Assembly: GCA_002316345.1 (NCBI GenBank)
Contig: DCDI01000163.1
Location: 4,805-16,587 of the forward strand
DNA length: 11,783 nt
Direction of reading: 5' to 3'
Origin: Phyllobacteriaceae bacterium UBA1059
Lineage (GTDB): Bacteria; Pseudomonadota; Alphaproteobacteria; Rhizobiales; Rhizobiaceae
The notes under the pieces were generated by a model. It saw only the letters and a program-made list of their open reading frames with translations, did no database searches and had not been told where the DNA came from. Shown piece after piece: positions 1-7,149 of this stretch. The stretch's first letter is position 1; each line of letters starts with the position of its first letter. The translations under genes and the position numbers were made by a program.

Positions 1-505
1 TGGGCTCGTCGAGCAGCAGGAGATCGGTCTGCTGGGCAAGCGCCATGGCGATCCACACGCGCTGGCGCTGGCCACCGGAGAGTTCGTCCACCGGGCGTTC
101 GGCGAGATCAAAGGTCTTGGTGGCTTCCAGTGCGGATGCGACAGCCTCGTCATCGGCATGGGTCCAGCGCGACAACAAGCCTTGGTGAGGGTGGCGGCCG
201 CGACTGACGAGATCGGCGACGGTGATGCCTTCCGGGGCGATCGGCGATTGCGGCAAAAGGCCGAGCGTGCGCGCAAGCTGGCGCGGCGGCATGCGGTGGA
301 TCGACTTGCCGTCGAGCAGCACCTGACCGCTCCTCGGTGACAGAAGGCGGGACATGACGCGCAGAAGCGTGGACTTGCCGCAGGCATTGGCGCCGACGAT
401 TGCCGTGATGCTGCCGGTCGGCACGTCGAGGTCGAGGCCGTCGAGCACGAGGGCATCGCCATAACCGGCGGCGAGATCGCTGATACTGAGGGTATGCTGG
501 GTCAT
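1..505 (-). CDS. Ferric-siderophore ABC transporter ATP-binding protein (FepC/FecE family), partial
   Basis: This is the cytoplasmic ATPase that would power import of a ferric siderophore through the two permeases encoded just upstream. Only the first 168 codons are present; the C-terminal third runs off the left edge. The translation begins MTQHTLSISDLAAGYGD. It carries a Walker A motif GANACGKST at residues 38-46, a Q-loop region LLPQSP, the ABC signature LSGGQ at 142-146, and a Walker B ending LLLLDEP at 162-168. Walker A has Ala where many homologues have Pro/Gly (GPNGCGKST), but the G-x4-GKST core is intact. The ATG (503-505) overlaps the TGA of the upstream permease as ATGA, which fixes the start and shows translational coupling. 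It is the last visible gene of the four-gene operon. The family call is secure. The siderophore is unknown. Confidence 0.95.
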   Translation of the reverse strand, partial: MTQHTLSISDLAAGYGDALVLDGLDLDVPTGSITAIVGANACGKSTLLRVMSRLLSPRSGQVLLDGKSIHRMPPRQLARTLGLLPQSPIAPEGITVADLVSRGRHPHQGLLSRWTHADDEAVASALEATKTFDLAERPVDELSGGQRQRVWIAMALAQQTDLLLLDEP

Positions 506-1542
506 AGAGACTTGCCGGTGCGATTGACCCTGATGATCAGGTAAATCAGGTAGGGGGCTCCCAGCGCGCCGGTGATGACGCCAACGGGATAGCGGCCGGG
601 CAGAAGAAACTGGCCTACGTAATCGCCAACAAGGACGAGGGCGGCGCCGACCAAAGCAGCGGGGATCAACAGCGATCCATGCGCGCCGACCATGCGCGCG
701 GCAATGGGGCCTGACAGGAAGGCGACGAAGGAGATTGGCCCGGTGACGGCGGTTGCCACCGCGATCGTGCCGACGGCGGCAAAGATCACCAGCGCGCGTG
801 TTCTGGGGACATCGGTGCCGAGTGCTGCCGCCATGTCGTCACCCAAGCGAAGGGCTTCGAGGTCGCGGCTGCGGCTGAGCAGCAGGCCGCCGAACACCAG
901 CAGGGCCAGCAGCAAAGGCAGCGCTTGGGCGAGTTGCGCGCCATTGACGCTGCCGGTCAGCCAGCGCATCGCTTCCTGCAGGTTCCAGGCGGGTGCCTTG
1001 GACAGGGTGTAGGCGATGAAGCTTTCCAGCATGGCGGACACGCCGATGCCGACCAGAATGAGGCGCGTTCCCGCAACGCCGTTTCGGAAAGAAAGGCCGT
1101 AGATCAGAAGGGCGACGCCCAGCCCTGAGAGTACGGCGAATAGCGATACGATCGGGCCGCTGAGAGACAGAACGACGATGGCGAAGACGGCCGCCGCACT
1201 GGCGCCGACGCTGATGCCGATGATGTCCGGGCTGGCGAGCGGATTGCGCAGCATGATCTGGAACGCCGCGCCGGCTAGTCCGAAAGACAGGCCGGCGAGG
1301 ATCGACATCACGGCGCGCGGCAAGCGAAGCTGTCCCACGGTGAAGGACGCACCCGGTACGTCCTGGCCAAGGAGCACGCGGATCACGGTGCCGGGCCGGG
1401 TGAAGGACTGACCGAGCATCAAGGCCAGAACGAACATGGCGACGAGCAGGAGCGCGGCGGCGATCAGCACCGCTCTGCGACGGTTCTGGCGCTTGCGGCG
1501 GCCGGATGCGATCGCTTCAACTTGGAAAGCGGCGGCGGTCAC
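502..1542 (-). CDS. FecCD-family siderophore ABC transporter permease (second, FepG-like)
   Basis: A 346-residue inner-membrane permease of the FecCD/BtuC family, which forms the translocation channel as a heterodimer with the permease encoded upstream. A basic N-terminus (RRKRQNRRR) precedes the first hydrophobic helix. Many further hydrophobic segments follow, consistent with the roughly ten helices of this family. Family motifs include LRLPRAVMSILAG near residue 73, NPLASPDIIGISVGAS near residue 100, and GPISFVAFLSGPIAARM near residue 268. The last replaces the more usual FVGLVxPHxxR seen in its partner. The start is GTG (1540-1542), overlapping the TGA of the preceding gene as GTGA. The stop overlaps the next ATG. 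Length is normal for the family. Gene order after the binding protein and first permease supports the FepG-like position, but the D/G naming is positional rather than proven. Confidence 0.95.
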   Translation of the reverse strand: MTAAAFQVEAIASGRRKRQNRRRAVLIAAALLLVAMFVLALMLGQSFTRPGTVIRVLLGQDVPGASFTVGQLRLPRAVMSILAGLSFGLAGAAFQIMLRNPLASPDIIGISVGASAAAVFAIVVLSLSGPIVSLFAVLSGLGVALLIYGLSFRNGVAGTRLILVGIGVSAMLESFIAYTLSKAPAWNLQEAMRWLTGSVNGAQLAQALPLLLALLVFGGLLLSRSRDLEALRLGDDMAAALGTDVPRTRALVIFAAVGTIAVATAVTGPISFVAFLSGPIAARMVGAHGSLLIPAALVGAALVLVGDYVGQFLLPGRYPVGVITGALGAPYLIYLIIRVNRTGKSL

Positions 1543-2609
1543 AGATCACGCACCCGCTGGCGTCGGACGATCCAGATAAAGAAGGGCGCGCCGACAAAGG
1601 CCGTGACGATGCCGACATCCAGCTCGCTGGGGCGCGCAATGATGCGGCCGACAATATCGGCAAGAAGCAGCAGGGAGGCTCCGGTGATGGCCGAGAAAGG
1701 CAGGAGCCAGCGATGGTCGATGCCGATGAGGAGCCGGCAGAGATGCGGCACCACCAGACCGACAAAGCCGATCGGTCCGCAGATCGCGGTGGTTGCGCCG
1801 CATAACAGAACCGCGCCGAAGGCTGCCGCCGCGCGGGCCCATGCGACTCGCTCGCCCAGTCCGGCAGCCATCTCGTCGCCGAGTGCAAGCGCGTTCAGCT
1901 TGCGTGCGGACAGAAAGCTGATGGCGAAGCCGACGGCCAGGAAGGGCAGAACATGCTCCATGCGCTCGAAGGTGGCGCCGCCGACGCCGCCGATCTGCCA
2001 GGATCGCAAACCGCCAGCGATGTCGTTTCTGCCCAGCACGAAGGCGATGACCAGGGATGACAAAGCAATGGAGGTGGCGGCACCGGCCAGCGCCAGCTTC
2101 AGCGGCGTTGCGCCGCCACGGCCGAGCGAGCCGATCGTGTAAACGAAGATCGCCGAGCAGGCAGCACCAAGGATCGCCACCCAGATGAAGGCTTGCGCCG
2201 AGTCGATGTTGAACCAGACGACGCCTACGACCACGGCCAGCGACGCGCCCATATTAACGCCGAGAATGCCGGGATCGGCGAGGGGGTTGCGCGTGACGCC
2301 CTGCATGATCGTGCCGGAAACGGCGAGTGCGGCCCCGGCCAGAACGGCGAGCAGCGTGCGGGAAATACGGACGGAAACGGCAGCCTGGCCGATGCTGTCG
2401 ACTTGGCCGGAAAGGGCAAGCAAGATTTCTTCCCAGGGAACTTCGCGCGTGCCGATGGCGATCGATCCGGCGACGAGCAAAGCGAGAATGGCCAGCAGAA
2501 CAACCAGCCAAAGGCTTCGCTGGCGCGTCGAGACATGCGCGATGGGTATCACCGGGCGCGCACGAGTGACGCTCCCATCGATCGCCTGGCTGGCAGTTCG
2601 CCCTGTCAT
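1539..2609 (-). CDS. FecCD-family siderophore ABC transporter permease (first, FepD-like)
   Basis: A 356-residue polytopic inner-membrane protein, the other half of the siderophore channel. A polar N-terminal tail of about 30 residues precedes the first helix (SLWLVVLLAILALLVAG). Diagnostic family motifs are ISRTLLAVLAGAALAVSGTI near residue 83, NPLADPGILGVNMGAS near 110, and the loop CGPIGFVGLVVPHLCRLLIG near 275. That loop belongs to the region that contacts the ATPase in BtuC-like permeases. The C-terminus ends VGAPFFIWIVRRQR, typical of the family. The ATG (2607-2609) overlaps the TGA of the binding-protein gene (ATGA), and its own stop overlaps the GTG of the second permease. The two permeases are clearly paralogous but divergent, as expected for a heterodimeric channel. 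Confidence 0.95.
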   Translation of the reverse strand: MTGRTASQAIDGSVTRARPVIPIAHVSTRQRSLWLVVLLAILALLVAGSIAIGTREVPWEEILLALSGQVDSIGQAAVSVRISRTLLAVLAGAALAVSGTIMQGVTRNPLADPGILGVNMGASLAVVVGVVWFNIDSAQAFIWVAILGAACSAIFVYTIGSLGRGGATPLKLALAGAATSIALSSLVIAFVLGRNDIAGGLRSWQIGGVGGATFERMEHVLPFLAVGFAISFLSARKLNALALGDEMAAGLGERVAWARAAAAFGAVLLCGATTAICGPIGFVGLVVPHLCRLLIGIDHRWLLPFSAITGASLLLLADIVGRIIARPSELDVGIVTAFVGAPFFIWIVRRQRVRDL

Positions 2610-3598
2610 TTTGCCTTCTTGGCCGCTTCGGACAGCAGGGCCAGATAGTCGTTCAAGACATAGGCAATCGATAGCGGCGTCGGATTGGCGGCGGTTCCCA
2701 GCGGATTGCGGCCCAGCGTCACAATCGCGCCGCGGCTGACGGCAGGCATCTTGGACAAAAGCGGATTGGCGGTTACCGCCTCGACCAGTTGCTGAGTGCC
2801 ATAGGTGACGACGATGTCGACATCATCGAAGGAATCAACGCGTTCGGCGCTGGCGGAGCCTGCGAAAATGCCAGCCTTTGAGGCCTCGATCACGCTCTTC
2901 GGCGACTTGAGACCCAAGTCCTGGAAGAAGGCGACGCGGGTATCGTTGGTGGTGTAGAAATTGACGATGCTGAGATCGGTCGGATCCAGATGGGTCACGA
3001 ACATCGCCGATTTGCCTGCGAGTTCGGGATGCTTGGCGACGGCATCCGCGATCTCGGCTTCGGTCTTGGCAATCAGCTCGTCGCCTTGCCTAGCCATGCC
3101 GAGAGCGGTGCTGTTCAGGCGGATCATGTCGCGCCAGCTGGTGGACCATGGTGCTGTCGGATAGGCGACCACGGGTGCGATCTGGCTCAGCGTGTCGTAG
3201 TCCGCCTGGCTGAGACCGGAGTAGGAGGCGAGGATCACGTCAGGCTGCGTTGCCGCAACCGCCTCGAAATCGATGCCGTCGCCTTCGTCGAACAGCACCG
3301 GCTTTTGCGCGCCGAGCGCCTTCAGCTTTTCGGCGACCCAGGGCAACAGGCCATCATTATCGTCGTCGCCAAAATTGGCTGCGGCCATGCCGACCGGAAC
3401 GACGCCCAGCGCAAGCGGCACTTCGTGGTTCGCCCAAGACACCGTGGCCACCCGCTCCGGCTTCTTGGCGATAATCGTGGTTCCCAGCGCATGCTTGATG
3501 GTGATTGGGAAGGTGGCTTCCTGCGCCGAAGCGGCGGTAAGGTCGATCGCGGCAAGCCACATGGCGGGAAGAAGAAGGCGGATAAACCGCAGCAGCAT
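2606..3598 (-). CDS. Periplasmic ferric-siderophore-binding protein (FepB/FecB-like)
   Basis: A 330-residue soluble receptor that would capture a ferric siderophore in the periplasm and deliver it to the FecCD permeases. The N-terminus MLLRFIRLLLPAMWLAA followed by ...TAASA|QE is a Sec signal peptide, probably cleaved after Ala25. No lipobox cysteine is present, so it should be soluble rather than lipid-anchored. The mature part shows the class III binding-protein pattern: an early KKPERVATVSW strand, ALGVVPVGMA, the FEAVAATQPDVILAS segment near residue 115, and a second lobe from about residue 190. The ATG at 3596-3598 is preceded by GGGG with a 7-base gap. A TGA-N9-TCA element and a 7-bp inverted repeat lie just upstream, pointing to iron control. 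It is the first gene of the operon. It has no ligand-specific signature that I can name. Confidence 0.93.
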   Translation of the reverse strand: MLLRFIRLLLPAMWLAAIDLTAASAQEATFPITIKHALGTTIIAKKPERVATVSWANHEVPLALGVVPVGMAAANFGDDDNDGLLPWVAEKLKALGAQKPVLFDEGDGIDFEAVAATQPDVILASYSGLSQADYDTLSQIAPVVAYPTAPWSTSWRDMIRLNSTALGMARQGDELIAKTEAEIADAVAKHPELAGKSAMFVTHLDPTDLSIVNFYTTNDTRVAFFQDLGLKSPKSVIEASKAGIFAGSASAERVDSFDDVDIVVTYGTQQLVEAVTANPLLSKMPAVSRGAIVTLGRNPLGTAANPTPLSIAYVLNDYLALLSEAAKKAK

Positions 3599-3616
3599 TG
3601 GAATACCCCATCGTTG

Positions 3617-3640
3617 CTGAAAGTTGAGCTTGCCTTTCAG
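3617..3640. repeat. Perfect 7-bp inverted repeat CTGAAAG-N10-CTTTCAG in the operon leader
   Basis: Two exact complementary 7-mers flank a 10-base spacer, ending 18 bases before the start codon of the binding-protein gene on the minus strand. The arms could be a dimeric regulator site on DNA, or an mRNA hairpin just upstream of the GGGG ribosome binding site. The arms partly include the flanking bases of the TGA-N9-TCA element at 3625-3639. The repeat itself is plain in the sequence; its role is open. Confidence 0.6.
3625..3639. promoter_or_regulatory. Candidate iron-responsive operator (TGA-N9-TCA), binding-protein side
   Basis: The sequence reads TGA, nine bases, TCA, matching the core of the iron-responsive operator described for RirA-regulated genes in rhizobia. 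It lies 26 bases upstream of the binding-protein start codon, where a bound repressor would block transcription or early elongation. It sits inside the larger inverted repeat at 3617-3640. The motif is short, so the match alone is weak. The location in front of iron-uptake genes and the second copy nearby make it credible. Confidence 0.5.
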
Positions 3641-3736
3641 GTTTAGCTTGGGAGGTCAACACAGATGCAACACTGCACCCGGAAGTTGGGCCATGTTGCC
3701 GGGGTTTCCTACAAGGCAAGAGGAATTTACAATACC

Positions 3737-3751
3737 TGACTTACGTGCTCA
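3737..3751. promoter_or_regulatory. Candidate iron-responsive operator (TGA-N9-TCA), receptor side
   Basis: The sequence TGACTTACGTGCTCA is a TGA-N9-TCA element about 160 bases upstream of the receptor start and midway in the divergent region. It partly overlaps a weak palindrome (ACTT-N8-AAGT). Placement just downstream of a TTTACA hexamer (3726-3731) would suit repression of a receptor promoter. As with the other copy, RirA binding is inferred from the motif and gene context. Confidence 0.5.
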
Positions 3752-3912
3752 AGTTAGCGGAACGACGGGGGTTTAAACCAGACTGTTCGCGGCGGCCTGA
3801 GATGGGGATCTCGGTTGCCCCGATCTTCTGAACTGCGTCTGGCCATCATCCCTCGGCTCGCACGTGCGGCCGACTGCCAGTCATGCAACATCAACGTCCT
3901 GGAACGCGAACG

Positions 3913-6063
3913 ATGAACACCAACGGAAACGACCGCACACCAGTCAGGCATCGTGCCGCGGTTCTTCTTGGCTGCACGGCGATGATCGCCTTTGCGCCGA
4001 CCCTGTCTTACGCGCAGCAGGCGGAAACCACGGGTGAAGCGGTCGTTCTGCAGCAGGTCGTGGTGTCCGGTGGCGGCGGCAGCGGCGTTGGCGGGGATGA
4101 CGATAACGGCACGATCGTTGCCGAACATACCACGGTAGGCGGGAAGCTTCCGACGACAATCTTGGACACGCCGGCTTCCGTGTCGGTCGTCACGTCTAAG
4201 GAAATCGACAAGCGCGACGCGGAATCCATAGAGGAAGTTCTGCAATATACGGCAGGTGTCGTCACCGACTTCTACGGTTCGGACGACCGTTTCGACGTCT
4301 ACAAGATCCGCGGCTTCGACGCTTACACCTATCGCGATGGGCTGACGCTGGGCCGCCCGTTCGGCAGCCTTCGCGAAGAACCCTATGCCTATGACCGCGT
4401 CGAAGTGCTCAAGGGCGGCAGCTCAACGACCTTCGGTGTGTCCGATCCGGGCGGTGCGGTGAACTATGTCACCAAGATGCCGAAGCGCGGCCGTTGGGGT
4501 GAGGCCTATGTCACGGGTGGCTCTTTCGAGCGCAAGGAAGTCGGCTTCGACTTCGGCGACAACATCACGAGCGACGACACCCTGTCCTACCGCCTGACCG
4601 GCAAGCTCAAGGATGCCGATCTCGATTACGATTACTCGCGCGACGATACCAAGTTCATCCAGGGCGGGCTGACCTGGCGTCCCGACGATGCCACCAATTT
4701 CACGGTCGTGTTCGATCATCTCCACGACAATGGCGTGCCGAGCAATGGCGGCATTCCGGAAGGCTATGATTTCGACCGCAGCAGCTTCTTCGGCGAGCCG
4801 AGCTACAATTATCGCCGCACGGATCGCGACACGGTCAGCGCGTTCTTCGACCATGATTTCGGCAACGGCCTGACCTTCGCGGCCAATTCGCGCTACAGCA
4901 ATGCCGAGCATGGATACGGCTATGCTTATATCGCCGCCACGCCGACCGACGGTTCGACCGTGGTTGACCGCGCCTTCGTTGGCGAGGAAGCGGACAGCCG
5001 GCAGTTCATCGGCGATGCCCGTCTGCAGTATGAAACCAGCTTCGGTTCGGTGGATAGCCGAACCCTTGTCGGCATCATGTATAACAAGCAGGTCGAGGAC
5101 ACCGACGGCACCTACCAGCCCGCAGGCTCGCTGGACTTCACCAATCCGATCTTCACCGGTGGACCAGACCGCTCCGAGTTGTTCTCCTATTCGACCAATC
5201 GGCAGGAAACGACCGGGCTGTATCTGCAGCAGGAACTCGAATTTTCCGAGAAGCTGATCGCCACCGTCGGTCTGCGCAATGATTGGATCGATATCAACAA
5301 CAAGGGCGCGTACTATCCGGGCACCGCGTTTGAGCTTTCGACGGACGCCGACGGCGACTTCAGCGAGTTCACCAAGCGGTTCGGCCTGACCTACAAGTTC
5401 ACGCCAGAATTCGCGACCTATGCGAGCTATGCGGAGTCGGTGGTTCCGGCCAGCGACATCACGGCGAAGGTCGAGCATGGCGAGCAGTATGAGGTCGGCA
5501 TCAAGTATCAGCCGACTGCATTCCCAGCGCTCTTCACTGCCTCCGTTTATGATCTGAGCAAGACCGACATCACGGTGGTCAACCCGGTCACCCTGCTGCC
5601 GAGCACGATCGGCGAGATCGAGGTGCGTGGTATCGACCTGGAAGCCAAGGCGGAACTGCCGCAGAACTTCACCCTGACGGCTGCCTACTCCTATCTCGAT
5701 GCCGAGATCACGGAGAACGGCACCGGCGGTAACGAAGGCAACCGGCCGCAGCTCGTTCCCGAGCACATCGCTTCGCTGTGGCTGGACTACACGCTGCAGG
5801 GCGAAGGCAAGCGCGGCGACCTGACGGTTGGCGCAGGCGCGCGCTATATCGGTTCCTACTTCCTGACCGATGCCAATGTGAGCTCGGCCGATAGCAACGT
5901 CATCTTCGATGCCGCGCTGAACTATGAGGTCGTCGAGAACACCACGCTGCAACTCAACGTCAACAACATCTTCGACGAGAAGCATGTTGCTTACGGTGGC
6001 TTCGGCGCGGACTTCTACAATACCGGCCGCTCGATCTCGGCAACGCTGAAGAAGACCTGGTAA
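3913..6063 (+). CDS. TonB-dependent outer-membrane siderophore receptor
   Basis: An outer-membrane beta-barrel receptor that would take up a ferric siderophore using TonB-ExbBD energy and hand it to the periplasmic binding protein. I start at the ATG at 3913 (716 residues). It gives a compact signal peptide (VRHRAAVLLGCTAMIAF...SYA|QQ, cleavage near residue 34) and has a weak GGA 9 bases upstream. An in-frame ATG at 3883 has no ribosome site. A likely TonB box lies within EAVVLQQVVV at about 42-51, followed by a Gly/Asp-rich linker. The plug domain contains TPASVSVVTSKEI, the KIRGFD segment, and RVEVLKGGSSTTFG...GGAVNYVTK. The barrel fills the rest and ends SATLKKTW, with the terminal aromatic needed for insertion. 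There is no N-terminal signalling (STN) domain, so no FecI/FecR-type control is expected. It resembles hydroxamate-type (FhuA/FoxA) receptors in layout, but the ligand is not certain. Confidence 0.94.
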   Translation: MNTNGNDRTPVRHRAAVLLGCTAMIAFAPTLSYAQQAETTGEAVVLQQVVVSGGGGSGVGGDDDNGTIVAEHTTVGGKLPTTILDTPASVSVVTSKEIDKRDAESIEEVLQYTAGVVTDFYGSDDRFDVYKIRGFDAYTYRDGLTLGRPFGSLREEPYAYDRVEVLKGGSSTTFGVSDPGGAVNYVTKMPKRGRWGEAYVTGGSFERKEVGFDFGDNITSDDTLSYRLTGKLKDADLDYDYSRDDTKFIQGGLTWRPDDATNFTVVFDHLHDNGVPSNGGIPEGYDFDRSSFFGEPSYNYRRTDRDTVSAFFDHDFGNGLTFAANSRYSNAEHGYGYAYIAATPTDGSTVVDRAFVGEEADSRQFIGDARLQYETSFGSVDSRTLVGIMYNKQVEDTDGTYQPAGSLDFTNPIFTGGPDRSELFSYSTNRQETTGLYLQQELEFSEKLIATVGLRNDWIDINNKGAYYPGTAFELSTDADGDFSEFTKRFGLTYKFTPEFATYASYAESVVPASDITAKVEHGEQYEVGIKYQPTAFPALFTASVYDLSKTDITVVNPVTLLPSTIGEIEVRGIDLEAKAELPQNFTLTAAYSYLDAEITENGTGGNEGNRPQLVPEHIASLWLDYTLQGEGKRGDLTVGAGARYIGSYFLTDANVSSADSNVIFDAALNYEVVENTTLQLNVNNIFDEKHVAYGGFGADFYNTGRSISATLKKTW

Positions 6064-6079
6064 GGCGCGAGGCTTCGCC

Positions 6080-6102
6080 AGCGCTCGAGCCGGCGGAGCG
6101 CT
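6080..6102. terminator. Hairpin between convergent receptor and AraC genes
   Basis: AGCGCTC (6080-6086), a 9-base loop, then GAGCGCT (6096-6102) form a perfect GC-rich 7-bp stem in the 46-base gap between the two convergent stop codons. It could terminate both transcripts. There is no U-tract on either strand, so it is only a candidate intrinsic terminator. Confidence 0.4.
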
Positions 6103-6109
6103 CCTTGGA

Positions 6110-7006
6110 TTAGGCGCCCTGCTGCGTGCGACGCCACGCGGCGGGTGTTTCGCCGGCGATCTGGCGGAAGGCTTTGGTCAGGTGGGCCTGATCGCAGAAG
6201 CCGAGCTGCGCTGCGATGCCGGCGAGTGTCAGGTCCCCTTCCATCAGCAGCGTCTGGGCAAGTTCGACGCGTCGTCCAAGCTGCCATTGCAGCGGCGTCT
6301 TGCCGGTTGTCTGCTTGAAGACAGACGCGAACCAGCTTTCCGACAGGCCGACGGTTGCCGCCATTTCGGCTACGCTCAGGCGCTGGTCGTGACAGGCTCC
6401 GACCCGCGCGACGAGCTTGTTCATTTGCGCTTGCGTCAGCCTGCCTTCACTCTGTTCGCCGGCCTTGTTGCCCGGGATATGAAGAAGGCCCGCGACGATG
6501 CTGCCGATTAGGTTTTCGGCGTAGATCGGATGTCTGACGGGGTTCGTAAAGTCGTCGACAAGCAAGGCGGCGAGCGCTTCCAGCGCCTTGACGTCCTGGA
6601 TCTCCACAGGCTGGCTTGACGCGGCCAGAGCTGCGGAGCGCCCGATCGTGGGCGCGAGGAACTTGAGCAGCCGATCCCTGTGAAAATGAAGATCCAGATG
6701 GGAGAAACGCAGGGAGGCCGTGAACTCCGTCCAGAGCGGCACGCCCGCCGGCACATAGATCGCGCGTGTCATGCGCCTGCTATCCGCGCCGAAACGGCCA
6801 TCGCGGCTCGACATGCGGATCTGCTGCCCGACTTCGTTGAAGAAGATCATGATGCGCGGATCGGGCGACAGGTAATAGCCCTTGGCGCCCGCCTGTCCTT
6901 CCGCTTCCCAGAACACGCCGAGCATACCGTCCAGGCACCGCCACTTGGCGGGAGCGACGGCCCGAATGCCTTCGGTGTGCCAGGTCATGGAATGCCGGTA
7001 GCTCAA
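6110..7006 (-). CDS. AraC-family transcriptional regulator, likely of siderophore uptake
   Basis: A cytoplasmic DNA-binding protein of about 298 residues. The C-terminal 89 residues (210-298) form the double helix-turn-helix of AraC/XylS. The first HTH is LSVAEMAATVGLSESWFASV and the second contains TLAGIAAQLGFCDQAHLTKA, followed by the usual FRQIAGETPAAWR. The N-terminal 200 residues are a probable ligand-sensing domain, possibly cupin-like, with no recognisable enzyme motif. The open frame starts at a TTG (7004-7006); an ATG seven codons in (6986-6988) is an alternative giving 292 residues. Neither has a strong ribosome site. The gene converges on the receptor gene with 46 bases between stops. 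In known systems such as PchR and YbtA, AraC proteins sense the intracellular ferric siderophore and activate the receptor gene; the same role is inferred here. Confidence 0.9.
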   Translation of the reverse strand: MSYRHSMTWHTEGIRAVAPAKWRCLDGMLGVFWEAEGQAGAKGYYLSPDPRIMIFFNEVGQQIRMSSRDGRFGADSRRMTRAIYVPAGVPLWTEFTASLRFSHLDLHFHRDRLLKFLAPTIGRSAALAASSQPVEIQDVKALEALAALLVDDFTNPVRHPIYAENLIGSIVAGLLHIPGNKAGEQSEGRLTQAQMNKLVARVGACHDQRLSVAEMAATVGLSESWFASVFKQTTGKTPLQWQLGRRVELAQTLLMEGDLTLAGIAAQLGFCDQAHLTKAFRQIAGETPAAWRRTQQGA

Positions 7007-7149
7007 GATCGGCAGCCTTTGTGGTGTGTCAAACCAGGATCAGCGCTGTTGCGCGATCAACGAGCTTGCCCGTCTAACATGCGACATTAGAGCACGGCAA
7101 GGCACGCGTTATGCTGGTGCCGAGTGCACCGGACCGCGCGTCTCGCCGG
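7007..7149. promoter_or_regulatory. Upstream region of the AraC regulator gene
   Basis: These 143 bases lie between the Lrp-type gene stop and the AraC-type gene start, both on the minus strand, and should hold the AraC gene promoter. An imperfect palindrome CTAA-N9-TTAG occurs at 7074-7090, about 70 bases from the start. No TGA-N9-TCA element is present. No convincing -35/-10 pair was found. Confidence 0.35.

Larger units (their letters stand above)
3599..3912. promoter_or_regulatory. Divergent regulatory region between the transport operon and the receptor gene
   Basis: These 314 bases separate the divergent binding-protein and TonB-receptor genes, so they must contain both promoters. I see no convincing coding sequence. 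Two TGA-N9-TCA elements lie here (3625-3639 and 3737-3751), together with the perfect inverted repeat CTGAAAG-N10-CTTTCAG (3617-3640) and a 10-bp palindrome GGTTTAAACC (3770-3779). A TTTACA sequence at 3726-3731 could be a -35 for the receptor, but no good -10 follows at the expected distance. The AraC-type regulator encoded beyond the receptor is the natural candidate to bind here. Its site cannot be identified from one sequence. Confidence 0.7.

Noticed and set aside
1522..2142. A 206-codon plus-strand open frame opposite the first permease
   Set aside because: It is antisense to a complete FecCD permease. Its Ala/Arg/Pro/Ser-rich composition is typical of shadow frames in GC-rich DNA.
3770..3779. 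Palindrome GGTTTAAACC as a regulator site
   Set aside because: The palindrome is real but short and stops abruptly at both ends. It has no second copy and matches no operator I know, so I do not claim a function.
3883..3912. Upstream ATG for the receptor, adding ten residues
   Set aside because: No ribosome site precedes it and it lengthens the signal peptide n-region without benefit. The ATG at 3913 is preferred, although the upstream start is not excluded.
3754..4245. A 163-codon minus-strand open frame spanning part of the divergent intergenic region
   Set aside because: It overlaps the receptor's signal peptide and plug start in antisense. It is Arg-rich without a domain, and no ribosome site supports it.
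4423..5985. A 520-codon open frame on the minus strand opposite the receptor gene
   Set aside because: It lies wholly antisense to a well-supported TonB receptor. Its composition is low-complexity Ile/Val/Gly/Arg, as expected from reverse reading of G/C-biased codons, and it has no recognisable domain.
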